Source: Collinsella sp. (GTDB taxonomy: Bacteria > Actinomycetota > Coriobacteriia > Coriobacteriales > Coriobacteriaceae). Taken from it: DNA of 8,508 nucleotides. The translations under genes were made by a program, and so were the position numbers. Below, piece by piece: positions 1-6,092 of the stretch; position 1 is the first letter of the stretch, and each line of letters opens with the position of its first letter. The notes below the pieces were generated by a model that saw only the letters and a list, made by a program, of their open reading frames with translations, ran no database searches and was not told the DNA's origin. Where the stretch lies: positions 1 through 8,508 of the forward strand of contig JAIJJM010000068.1 in the NCBI GenBank assembly GCA_022728415.1, given 5' to 3'.

Positions 1-140
1 CGATATCATCTTAGCATTCACGTTTTTACATATGCAAAACGCACTTTGAGTCACAAAAAACACAAGAATAGTGAGCGGTTCATTCACGTTTTACGTATTG
101 TGCGACGGAATCGGCATCTCCCGCAACACGTGAGATATAC
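1..140. other. A/T-rich intergenic stretch with a 12-bp direct repeat
   Basis: I see no convincing gene here. CATTCACGTTTT occurs at 15-26 and again at 81-92, 66 bases apart, each followed by a similar TACRTAT-like tail. One plus-strand frame is open from the window edge to 165, but its A-rich, Lys/His/Arg-heavy translation has no start and ends inside the terminator loop, so it is probably not coding. Confidence 0.4.
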
Positions 141-180
141 AAAAGTGCCGCACGCTGAATGGTGATCAGCGTACGGCACT
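141..180 (-). terminator. Intrinsic terminator of the GH43/transporter operon
   Basis: In the minus-strand transcript, positions 180..144 fold into a 15-bp stem with a 7-base loop, followed by UUU (UUUU counting the last stem base) and then GUAUAU. The one non-Watson-Crick pair (173 with 151) is a U-G wobble in the minus-strand RNA but an A-C mismatch in the plus-strand RNA, and only the minus side has a T run. Both facts point to termination of the minus-strand operon. It lies 113 bases past the GH43 stop. Confidence 0.85.
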
Positions 181-292
181 GCGCGAAACGCGTGAAATCC
201 GCAGAACGCACGAAACTCACGAAACAAATAAAACGTACAAAAACGCAAGCAAGGCGAAGACAACGAACAGACAGAGACAGACAGCCTACAGG
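181..292 (-). other. Pyrimidine-rich 3' untranslated stretch after GH43
   Basis: No gene is seen here. In the minus-strand transcript the stretch is rich in U and C and poor in obvious pairing, with a run of CTGT-type microrepeats complementary to 267-284. It leads from the GH43 stop to the terminator hairpin. It may be an unstructured 3' tail or a Rho-loading region; nothing in the sequence decides. Confidence 0.4.
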
Positions 293-1273
293 TCAGAACG
301 TCAGCGAACGCACGTAGGAACCAACTTGCGGGCGGACGGGAACCAGCGAGCCGTCAGGATTGTAGTCAAGCGGCGCGAATACCACTTCGCGATGACAGCC
401 ATCGCCTCCAGCCCAGCGACCGGCCGGATTGTAGGCGAACCGGTGATACGCGATAATCCATTCGTCGGTGCCGGGAATATTCACGATGTTATGGTGACCG
501 GTGGCATACAGCTTGCGCGCCGGGTCTTGTTCGATCAGCACGCGCGGTTCGCTCCAGGGCCCATGCAGCGATTCGGCCATCGCGTACTTGACGCAGTATT
601 CCGGCTCTCGGGCGTCGTTCTCCGACCAGCTGGCGTAGTAGATGCCGTTGCGCTTGTGAATCCAGATGGCTTCACGGAAATCGCCCGGCACCCAGCTGAA
701 AGCGCGCGATTCGTCGAACGACAGACAGTCCTCATTGAGCGGCGCGGCCCAAGCTATGCCGTTGCCCCACAGGAAGTACCGGGTGCCCTCATCCTCCACG
801 TATACGCCGGGGTCAATGGTGTGGCAATCGAACGTACCTTCGCGCACGATTGGTTCGGGCTCAGGCACGAACGGCCCGCACGGGGATTCGCCCACAGCGG
901 CGCCGATCTGGGAACCGGCCACGAAGTAGAACACGTATTTGCCGTCCGCGCGCTGTACCACGGAAGGCGCCCAAGCACCATCCGAGCCATCCCACCACGG
1001 CACATCGCGCAAGTCGAGCGCCGGATATCGCTCCCATGTGGCCAAGTCGTCAGACACATACACACTGAACGCGGTGGTGTCCCAATTATCCACACCGTCA
1101 TCGGTGCAGTACAGGAAATATCGGCCATCGAAAATGGCAAGATTCGGGTCGGCGCAATACCTGCGCAGCGGATTAGTGGTCAGTACCGCGTTATTCACGC
1201 GATGAGGAAGGCCGTCACGAGGCACGGCTCTCGGTTTTGGCGATGTTTGTAGCACAGTGCCAACAGTACCCAT
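293..1273 (-). CDS. Cytoplasmic GH43 family glycosidase (arabinofuranosidase/xylosidase type)
   Basis: The 326-residue product looks like a single five-bladed beta-propeller of glycoside hydrolase family 43. Three family-typical acidic positions are visible: Asp42 in ADPNLAIFDGRYFLY (general base), Asp154 in HTIDPGVYVED (pKa modulator) and Glu201 in FREAIWIHKRNG (general acid). A GHHNIV motif at 259-264 supplies the His that usually sits by the central metal in this family. There is no signal peptide, lipobox or carbohydrate-binding module, so it should act inside the cell on imported oligosaccharides. The ATG at 1273 is chosen because AGGA lies just upstream with about 8 bases of spacing. 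It is the last gene of the transporter operon, 120 bases after the second permease and separated from it by a 10-bp hairpin; a strong terminator follows. Known GH43 activities include alpha-L-arabinofuranosidase, beta-xylosidase, endo-arabinanase and exo-1,3-galactanase. Exo-1,3-galactanase is less likely because the Asp base is present. The family call is firm; substrate and subfamily are open. Confidence 0.9.
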   Translation of the reverse strand: MGTVGTVLQTSPKPRAVPRDGLPHRVNNAVLTTNPLRRYCADPNLAIFDGRYFLYCTDDGVDNWDTTAFSVYVSDDLATWERYPALDLRDVPWWDGSDGAWAPSVVQRADGKYVFYFVAGSQIGAAVGESPCGPFVPEPEPIVREGTFDCHTIDPGVYVEDEGTRYFLWGNGIAWAAPLNEDCLSFDESRAFSWVPGDFREAIWIHKRNGIYYASWSENDAREPEYCVKYAMAESLHGPWSEPRVLIEQDPARKLYATGHHNIVNIPGTDEWIIAYHRFAYNPAGRWAGGDGCHREVVFAPLDYNPDGSLVPVRPQVGSYVRSLTF

Positions 1274-1300
1274 GGGAAATTCCTATCTGGTGAAGAACAT

Positions 1301-1349
1301 GGCTCCCCACACGCCGCGGAAGGGGATGATATGAGCGTAGTGGGGAGCC
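1301..1349 (-). repeat. 10-bp inverted repeat between permease and GH43 genes
   Basis: GGCTCCCCAC (1301-1310) and GTGGGGAGCC (1340-1349) are perfect inverted copies separated by 29 bases. In the minus-strand mRNA the hairpin would end 27 bases before the GH43 start. There is no T run after it, so a full terminator is unlikely. It may stabilise upstream mRNA, mark a processing site or reduce GH43 expression. Confidence 0.6.
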
Positions 1350-1363
1350 GGAATTAATACCGT

Positions 1364-1399
1364 GATCAGCCAGCCGACTAGTCGATCAGCCGATCAGCC
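1364..1399. repeat. Short direct repeats of GATCAGCC at the permease stop
   Basis: GATCAGCC occurs at 1364-1371, 1384-1391 and 1392-1399, the last overlapping the stop codon of the second permease. The two adjacent copies look like a small tandem duplication. No function is evident. Confidence 0.5.
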
Positions 1400-2269
1400 C
1401 TTGACCGAACCGGCGACGAGGCCGGAGACGATCCACTTCTGGCAGAAGATGAAGAACACGAACACGGGCAGCAGGGCGAGCACGGTGATGGTCATGAAGC
1501 TCGGCCAATCGGTCGAGAACTGGCCCACCGCGTTGTACACCTGCAGCACGATTGTGCGCAGTTCCGAGCTGGAGAGGAACACATTCGCGTTCATGAAGTC
1601 GTTCCACGTGCCCATCGTCTGGAACACGACCACGGTCGTCAGGATCGGGCGGATCAGCGGCATCACGATCGACCAGAAGATGCGCAGCGGGCCGGCGCCG
1701 TCGATGCGTGCCGCCTCGATCAGTTCGAACGGCAGGCTGCGCATGTACCCGACGATCAGGAAGTAGCAGAACACCGCTCCGCCCAGGTAGATAATCACCA
1801 GTCCGGCCAAGGTGTTGACCAGGTGTGCGTTCGCCTCCATGCGGTACAGGGGGATCAGCGTCGTCTGCGCCGGCACGACGAACGCGACCATCAGGATCGC
1901 GCCGACCGCGGCGGTGAACGTGGACTTGCGCAGGATCATGCCGTATGCGGCCAGGGCGCCGACGAGCACCTGGATCACGACCGCGAAGAACGTGACGATC
2001 AACGTGTTCAGCAGGGAGCGGAACACCGGGACCGTCTCGAACGCGTTGATGTAGTTCTTGATCGTCCATTCCTTCGGCAGGCCGAGCGGGTTGGCGGACA
2101 TGTCCGGAATCGTCTTGAACGTGTTGATCAGGATGTACCACAGCGGAACCGCGCATACCAGCGCGATCAGGATCATCACCACGCTGGTGACCGCCGAACC
2201 GATCCTCTTGCGCGTCGTGAAGTTCATGCCCTTCGGCGCGGCCGTGACGGAAGAAGCCTTGTTGCCCAT
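1394..2269 (-). CDS. Sugar ABC transporter permease, MalG/LacG type
   Basis: This 291-residue protein is an inner-membrane subunit of a carbohydrate (CUT1-type) ABC importer. Hydrophobic segments lie at roughly 27-48, 85-108, 120-134, 152-175, 208-222 and 259-277, giving the six helices expected of MalG-like permeases. The cytoplasmic EAA loop that docks the ATPase is clear at about 182-206 (EAARIDGAGPLRIF followed by IVMPLIRP). The ATG at 2269 follows the TAA of the upstream permease by only 3 bases. The AGGAGG site lies inside the end of that gene, 12 bases from the ATG, which is longer than usual, so translation is probably coupled. Met15 is an alternative start but has a poorer ribosome site. 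It should pair with the 3232..2273 permease as a heterodimer. The stop codon overlaps a short direct repeat of GATCAGCC (plus strand). Confidence 0.95.
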   Translation of the reverse strand: MGNKASSVTAAPKGMNFTTRKRIGSAVTSVVMILIALVCAVPLWYILINTFKTIPDMSANPLGLPKEWTIKNYINAFETVPVFRSLLNTLIVTFFAVVIQVLVGALAAYGMILRKSTFTAAVGAILMVAFVVPAQTTLIPLYRMEANAHLVNTLAGLVIIYLGGAVFCYFLIVGYMRSLPFELIEAARIDGAGPLRIFWSIVMPLIRPILTTVVVFQTMGTWNDFMNANVFLSSSELRTIVLQVYNAVGQFSTDWPSFMTITVLALLPVFVFFIFCQKWIVSGLVAGSVKG

Positions 2270-2272
2270 GAT

Positions 2273-3232
2273 TTACTCGAACCTCCTCGAGATCAGGTTG
2301 GAAATGCCCATCTGAAGGAACACCACGACGCCCGTGGCGATGAAGAACAGGACCGCCAGCGCGGAACCGATGCCGTACTGCGACTGGCCGATGCCCTGCT
2401 GGATGATCGACTGCGTGACCGTGTACGTCGAATAGCCCGGGCCGCCCTTGGTCATCGTGAACGGCAGGTCGTACACCTTCAGGCCGCCCGACATGAGCAG
2501 GAACGTCGAGGTCACGATGCCCGGCATCAGCTGCGGCAGGGTGATATGCGCGAACTGCTGCCACTTGTTCGCACCGTCCACGGTCGCCTGCTCGTACAGG
2601 TCCGCGGGGATCGCCTGCAGGAACGCCAAGTAAAGGGTCGCATGCCAGCCGATCTGCGCCCAGATCGCGATGAAGATCACGCAGAACTTCGCCAGAGAGT
2701 TGTTCGACAGCCACGGCACCGGTCCCAAACCGAACGCCGCGAGCACGCTGTTGACCACGCCGGTCTTCATCGGGGAGAAGATGTACTTCCACACCATGCC
2801 CATGATGGCCAGCGACGGCACCGAGAAGAAGAAGAACACAGAGCGCACGAAATCACGGCCGACGAACTTGCGGTTGAGGATGACCGCCAGCGGAATGGCG
2901 ATCACGGTCACCCCGACCATCACCACGATCGCGTACAGGATCGTGAAGCCCAGGCCCTGCAGGGTGGACGGATCCGTAAACACCTTCTTGTAATTGTCCA
3001 GACCGACCCAGTTCATGTCCATGCTGTAACCGTTGAAGTCGGTGAACGAGAAGTACGCGGTCTGTGCCAACGGCACCAGGAACAGAACCACGAACACCGC
3101 CAGGATCGGCAGCAGGAACCAGAACGACGTCACGTCCTCATGCAGGCCACGCGCACGACGACGCCGACGATACAGGTCTTCGTCCAACGGCGGCAGGTTG
3201 CCGACCGCCGAGCCTTGCATTGTTGCGCTCAT
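2273..3232 (-). CDS. Sugar ABC transporter permease, MalF/LacF type
   Basis: This 319-residue permease is the first membrane subunit of the importer. A charged cytoplasmic N-terminus with an Arg run at 22-26 precedes the first membrane helix at about 37-58. Further hydrophobic segments are near 94-118, 130-150, 181-206, 236-250 and 289-308. The EAA motif is at about 213-234 (EQATVDGANKWQQF then ITLPQL). An external loop after helix 1 with WVGLDNYKKVF is typical of MalF/UgpA-like proteins. The start is well supported by AAAGGAGG at 3247..3240, 7 bases from the ATG. It lies 162 bases downstream of the binding-protein gene across two possible RNA hairpins, and 3 bases before the second permease. 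No ATPase gene is in the window; a shared ATPase encoded elsewhere is assumed. Confidence 0.95.
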   Translation of the reverse strand: MSATMQGSAVGNLPPLDEDLYRRRRRARGLHEDVTSFWFLLPILAVFVVLFLVPLAQTAYFSFTDFNGYSMDMNWVGLDNYKKVFTDPSTLQGLGFTILYAIVVMVGVTVIAIPLAVILNRKFVGRDFVRSVFFFFSVPSLAIMGMVWKYIFSPMKTGVVNSVLAAFGLGPVPWLSNNSLAKFCVIFIAIWAQIGWHATLYLAFLQAIPADLYEQATVDGANKWQQFAHITLPQLMPGIVTSTFLLMSGGLKVYDLPFTMTKGGPGYSTYTVTQSIIQQGIGQSQYGIGSALAVLFFIATGVVVFLQMGISNLISRRFE

Positions 3233-3288
3233 ATGCCATCCTCCTTTGACATTGGCTTATGACCGAAATCCGATTGCAGGCATGCGAA

Positions 3289-3319
3289 GGGCGACCAGCC
3301 GCAGCCGACAGGCCGCCCC
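3289..3319 (-). repeat. Hairpin between binding-protein and permease genes
   Basis: In the minus-strand RNA, 3319..3311 pairs with 3296..3288 as a 9-bp, mostly G-C stem with two G-U pairs and a 14-base loop. The wobbles fit only the minus-strand transcript. No T run follows. Intercistronic hairpins after binding-protein genes, as in malE-malF, commonly keep the binding protein more abundant than the permeases; the same role is inferred here. Confidence 0.5.
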
Positions 3320-3332
3320 ATTACCATGCGCA

Positions 3333-3349
3333 CGGTTCATGACGAACCG
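3333..3349 (-). repeat. Small hairpin downstream of the binding-protein gene
   Basis: CGGTTC (3333-3338) and GAACCG (3344-3349) form a 6-bp stem with a 5-base loop, 45 bases after the binding-protein stop. Together with the larger hairpin next to it, it makes the 162-base gap before the permease structured. Its role is uncertain. Confidence 0.35.
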
Positions 3350-3394
3350 GAGACTGTAGTTATCTATGTGTGATTATGTGCGATCCGTTGCGGG

Positions 3395-4642
3395 TCACTG
3401 CGCGGCCGCGACCTTGGCGTCGATGTTCTTGGCATACTGGTCGGGCGTGATCTGCCCCTGCACCAGCTGCTGGTTCTGCGCCTTGAGTTCGCTCTTGAGA
3501 ATGTCCGGCTTCGAATAGAAGTTGGTGTGCAGGTAGTACTTGCCGGTCTTGATGTCCTGATCGTAGACCTTCTGGTACTGCGTCATCACCGTAGCGTCGA
3601 ACCCGTCGACAGTGACAGCGTCGCCGGCGTCGTTATGCTTCTGCAGCGCCCACTTGCTTGACAGGAAGGCGAGGAACTTCTCGGCGGCCTTGAGCTTGTC
3701 GCCGTCGAGCTTCGCGTAGATCGCCCACGCCGGGGAGGCGGAGCCCTGCGCGTACTGCGTGTAGTCGTCGCCGAGCTTGGGCATCGGGGCGAAGTCCCAG
3801 TTCATGCCGGCCTGTTCGAAGGTGGCAAAGTCCCACGCGCCGTCGACGATCATCGCGACCTGTCCGTTGGTGAACTGCGTCTTCATGTCGTCGCCGCTGA
3901 TGCCGACCGTGTCACGGGTCACGCCACCCTCATCGTACAGGCGGATGTATTCCTTGACGGCCTCGAGCTCGTCGGTGCCCGGCGTCTGGTTGTCCTGCGT
4001 GGACAGCGTGGTCGGATCGACGCCCTTCTTCTCGAGGATGGATCCCTGGAAGGCGTCGATGAAGCGGCTCGGCTCGTCGGCGTTCGGCTCGAGGAACGGC
4101 TCGATGCCGGCGTTCTTGAGCTTCTTGCACAGCTTGAGGAAGTCGTCCCAGTTCGCCGGCGGCTCGTCGTAGCCGACCTGCTTGAGCAGATCTTTATTGT
4201 AGGCGATGCCGGAGACCCACGAGATGATCGACATGCCGTAGGTCTTGCCGTCGCGGCCGACGAAGTCCTTGTTGGCCTGGGAGATGTTCTTCATGAACGA
4301 CTCGTCGGTCAGGTCCTTGGCGTAGCCGTTGTCGATGAGGTCGTCGCGATTCTCGGAGGTGATGATGAACACGTCCGGGGCCTGGTTGCCGACGAGGCGG
4401 GTCTGCAGCGTGGAGATGTACTCGCTGGTCGGCGGCGCGTAGCTGAAATCGATCTTGATGTCCGGGTTTTCCTTCTCGAACTCGTCGATGTACGGCTTGG
4501 ACGTCTGCTCGTTGTCCCAGCTCAGGTAGCTGAGCCGGATCTTGCCGGCGTCGGCGTCCGAGCCGCAGGCGGCCAGCGGGACCAGCATCGCTCCCGCGCA
4601 GGCCAGAGCGAGCATTCGTTTGCCCCAGATCTTCATTGACAT
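3395..4642 (-). CDS. Sugar ABC transporter solute-binding lipoprotein (SBP_bac_1 family)
   Basis: This is a 415-residue extracellular binding protein for the importer. The N-terminus is a lipoprotein signal: basic KIWGKRM, a hydrophobic core, then lipobox LAAC with Cys26 as the lipidated residue, followed by a polar linker. The mature part has the hallmarks of family-1 oligosaccharide-binding proteins, such as the opening KIRLSYLSWDN, GNQAPDVF at about 85-92 and SGIAYNKDLL at about 134-143. The start is set at 4642 because AAAGGAG lies 7 bases upstream and the signal peptide follows at once. The frame stays open to an ATG at 4804, but that start would lie upstream of the promoter and put 54 extra residues before the signal peptide. 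As first gene of the operon it follows the promoter at 4780..4752 and the operator at 4739..4725. Ligand is not readable; neighbouring GH42 and GH43 genes suggest galactose-containing, perhaps arabinosylated, oligosaccharides. Confidence 0.95.
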   Translation of the reverse strand: MSMKIWGKRMLALACAGAMLVPLAACGSDADAGKIRLSYLSWDNEQTSKPYIDEFEKENPDIKIDFSYAPPTSEYISTLQTRLVGNQAPDVFIITSENRDDLIDNGYAKDLTDESFMKNISQANKDFVGRDGKTYGMSIISWVSGIAYNKDLLKQVGYDEPPANWDDFLKLCKKLKNAGIEPFLEPNADEPSRFIDAFQGSILEKKGVDPTTLSTQDNQTPGTDELEAVKEYIRLYDEGGVTRDTVGISGDDMKTQFTNGQVAMIVDGAWDFATFEQAGMNWDFAPMPKLGDDYTQYAQGSASPAWAIYAKLDGDKLKAAEKFLAFLSSKWALQKHNDAGDAVTVDGFDATVMTQYQKVYDQDIKTGKYYLHTNFYSKPDILKSELKAQNQQLVQGQITPDQYAKNIDAKVAAAQ

Positions 4643-4719
4643 TGCAACTCTCCTTTGTGTTGGTGGCATACGCCATGTTGTATGCCGAAAGAAACCACAT
4701 TGTCTTCCGTGCAAGAGCC

Positions 4720-4732
4720 CGGTTTTAAACCG
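4720..4732. promoter_or_regulatory. Overlapping second palindrome at the transporter operator
   Basis: CGGTTTTAAACCG is a perfect palindrome with a one-base centre. It shares the AAACCG half-site with the operator at 4725-4739. The GH42 operator lacks this third half-site. It could bind a second repressor dimer, allow sliding, or be chance. Confidence 0.45.
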
Positions 4733-4739
4733 ATTTAAT
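4725..4739 (-). promoter_or_regulatory. Operator for the LacI-family regulator (transporter copy)
   Basis: On the minus strand the site reads ATTAAATCGGTTTAA, a near-palindrome centred on CG (half-sites TTAAATC and TTAAACC), as is usual for LacI-family operators. It begins 12 bases after the -10 hexamer, at about +7 to +20, a position where a bound repressor would block initiation. The identical 15 bases occur at the GH42 promoter. That this regulator binds it is inferred from the shared placement and adjacency. Confidence 0.85.
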
Positions 4740-4751
4740 CTTGTAGTTGTA

Positions 4752-4780
4752 TTTATAGCACTCCGCTCAAACGGCGTCAA
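4752..4780 (-). promoter_or_regulatory. Sigma70-type promoter of the transporter operon
   Basis: On the minus strand TTGACG (4780..4775) is followed by exactly 17 bases and TATAAA (4757..4752). This is five of six matches to each consensus at ideal spacing. Transcription should start near 4745, giving a leader of about 100 bases before the binding-protein ATG. It lies just past the regulator's terminator, so the transporter operon has its own start. Confidence 0.85.
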
Positions 4781-4855
4781 CTCGTTACAAAACCTTTTAA
4801 ACACAAGGGCTGTGGAACGCGCGGAATCGCACCGGACAACGAAAAATAATTAAAC

Positions 4856-4888
4856 AAAAAACGCCGCGAGTTGTCCCACCGATCGGCG
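4856..4888 (-). terminator. Intrinsic terminator of the LacI-family gene
   Basis: On the minus strand CGCCG (4888..4884) and CGGCG (4866..4862) form a short all-G-C stem with a 17-base loop. It is followed directly by TTTTTT (4861..4856) and then GTTTAATTATTTTT. It begins 31 bases past the regulator's stop and before the transporter promoter. The stem is short, but the T tract is strong. Confidence 0.6.
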
Positions 4889-4918
4889 ATCCACCGCGAA
4901 CAGCCACCGGACGACCGG

Positions 4919-5965
4919 TCAGCGCGTGCGGTTGGACGACTCGCGCACCAGCACCTCATAACCCACCGTGACATGCTTGGGCATGGCCGGCGCGCCGTAA
5001 CGCCCCTCCTCGATGCGCTCGCACAGGATGTCGACGGCCTCGCGGGCAAGCTTGTCGATGTCCACCGCGATCGTGCTCAGCGTCGGCGCGCTGTACGATC
5101 CCTCGCGCACGCCGTCGAAGCCGATCACCGCCACGTCGTCCGGCACGCCGATGCCATGCTCGCGCAACGCGCGCAACGTGCCGAAAGCGATCGCGTCGGT
5201 CATGCAGAACAGCCCGTCGAACGGGAAGTCCCCCTCCTCGATGCGCCGCGAAACCGCGCGGTACGCGTCGTCGGTGTCCCAGTCGAACAGCTGGATCGTG
5301 TCGGCCTTGGTCAGCGTGCGCTCATGCCGCTCGAACGCGCGATGGCAGCCGATCAGACGTCGGTCGCCCACGTGCATCGACCGGCGCGCCTGGTCGGCCG
5401 GCATGAAGTCCGTACCGACCAGCCCGACGCGCTCGCACCCTATCTCGAACAGGTGCGTCACCGCGGCCTCGGCGCCGTTCTCGCACGGCGTGAACACCGA
5501 GTCGAACGGCCCTTGGTACGACTGGTCATCGAGCAGCACCACCGGCTTGCCCCTGCTTAGCTCAATGATCTCGGCGTCGCTCAGGCCGCCCGCGCTCAGG
5601 ATCACGCCGTCGCAGAACTTGTTGGCGACCTTCTCGAGGATGCTTTTCTCATGGCCGACCTTGCCGGTCGAGATCTGCTGCGCCACGGCCTGGATGCCGC
5701 GGTCGAACGCCGCATTCGACACGCCGGCGAGCAGCTGCGCGTAGAACGGCCGGTCAAGCTGGAAAACGGCGGCCTCGATCACGCCGGTTCGCCCCGAACG
5801 CAGGCTCTTGGCAGTGATGTTGACCGAATAGTTCATCCGATTGGCCACGTCGATGATGTGCCGTGCCGTTTCTTGTTTAATTCTGGGATCGCCGCGCAGG
5901 GCGAACGACACGGACGCAGGAGAGACACCCGCCGCCTTCGCGACATCACGCATCGTCACCGCCAT
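4919..5965 (-). CDS. LacI-family transcriptional regulator
   Basis: This 348-residue protein has the LacI architecture. An N-terminal helix-turn-helix spans residues 4-25 (TMRDVAKAAGVSPASVSFAL). A hinge helix is near 49-60 (NITAKSLRSGRT), with Leu55 at the position that normally wedges into the operator centre. A periplasmic-binding-protein-like sensor domain runs from about 62 to the end, with typical DGVILSAGG, GLVG and AVIGFDG segments. The recognition helix has Phe21 where many family members have Arg or Tyr, and the hinge has NIT rather than the common NAAA. The ATG at 5965 follows TAAGGAGG with 5 bases of spacing; Met5 would be too far from it. The gene lies between its two presumed targets: the transporter operon downstream and the divergent GH42 gene. 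It most likely represses both through ATTAAATCGGTTTAA sites and is released by an imported sugar; the inducer is unknown. I find no clear promoter or matching operator at its own start. Confidence 0.95.
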   Translation of the reverse strand: MAVTMRDVAKAAGVSPASVSFALRGDPRIKQETARHIIDVANRMNYSVNITAKSLRSGRTGVIEAAVFQLDRPFYAQLLAGVSNAAFDRGIQAVAQQISTGKVGHEKSILEKVANKFCDGVILSAGGLSDAEIIELSRGKPVVLLDDQSYQGPFDSVFTPCENGAEAAVTHLFEIGCERVGLVGTDFMPADQARRSMHVGDRRLIGCHRAFERHERTLTKADTIQLFDWDTDDAYRAVSRRIEEGDFPFDGLFCMTDAIAFGTLRALREHGIGVPDDVAVIGFDGVREGSYSAPTLSTIAVDIDKLAREAVDILCERIEEGRYGAPAMPKHVTVGYEVLVRESSNRTR

Positions 5966-6037
5966 GGCGTCCTCCTTAGGTATTTATGGGCTTTTCGGCA
6001 TCTCACCGAGCAGCTGCCGACACCTTCAATCATCCAT

Positions 6038-6066
6038 TTGACGAAGACAACCTCGACGTACATAAT
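6038..6066 (+). promoter_or_regulatory. Sigma70-type promoter of the GH42 gene
   Basis: TTGACG (6038-6043), a 17-base spacer and CATAAT (6061-6066) form a near-consensus promoter. Transcription should start near 6073, leaving a leader of about 168 bases before the ATG at 6241. The -35 hexamer is identical to that of the transporter operon and the spacer has the same length. Confidence 0.8.
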
Positions 6067-6077
6067 GGCCACCAGGA

Positions 6078-6092
6078 ATTAAATCGGTTTAA
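6078..6092 (+). promoter_or_regulatory. Operator for the LacI-family regulator (GH42 copy)
   Basis: ATTAAATCGGTTTAA is identical over 15 bases to the transporter operator and has the same orientation relative to transcription. It starts 11 bases after the -10 hexamer, so it covers roughly the same early transcribed positions. Co-repression of GH42 and the transporter by the LacI-family protein encoded between them is the simplest reading. Confidence 0.85.

Noticed and set aside
1..165. Plus-strand frame open from the left edge, ending in the terminator loop
   Set aside because: No start, A/T-rich codons unlike the neighbours, and it runs into a terminator that clearly serves the opposite strand.
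326..1252. Plus-strand frame of 308 codons antisense to GH43
   Set aside because: No ribosome site and no domain; the minus-strand frame has the full GH43 motif set.
1274..1393. A separate promoter for GH43
   Set aside because: TATTAAT and CATATC on the minus strand resemble -10 elements, but neither has a matching -35 hexamer.
1386..2792. Long minus-strand frame overlapping both permeases (468 codons)
   Set aside because: Its Arg/Asp/Gly/His-rich translation is typical of a shifted frame of high-GC genes; the overlapped permeases have clear membrane segments and EAA motifs.
1823..3262. Plus-strand frame of 479 codons antisense to the permeases
   Set aside because: Arg/His/Asp/Gln-rich translation with no recognisable domain; it is a shadow of the permease genes.
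4643..4804. In-frame extension of the binding protein to an ATG at 4804 (469 residues)
   Set aside because: It would begin before the -35 hexamer, run through the operator and bury the lipoprotein signal 54 residues in; 4642 has a strong ribosome site.
4871..5560. Plus-strand frame of 229 codons antisense to the LacI-family gene
   Set aside because: Arg/His/Ala-rich shadow translation; the minus strand encodes an intact LacI-family protein.
5966..6060. A promoter for the LacI-family gene
   Set aside because: CATAAATA lies close to the ribosome site on the minus strand, but no acceptable -35 hexamer is found at 16-18 bases; I cannot support a position.
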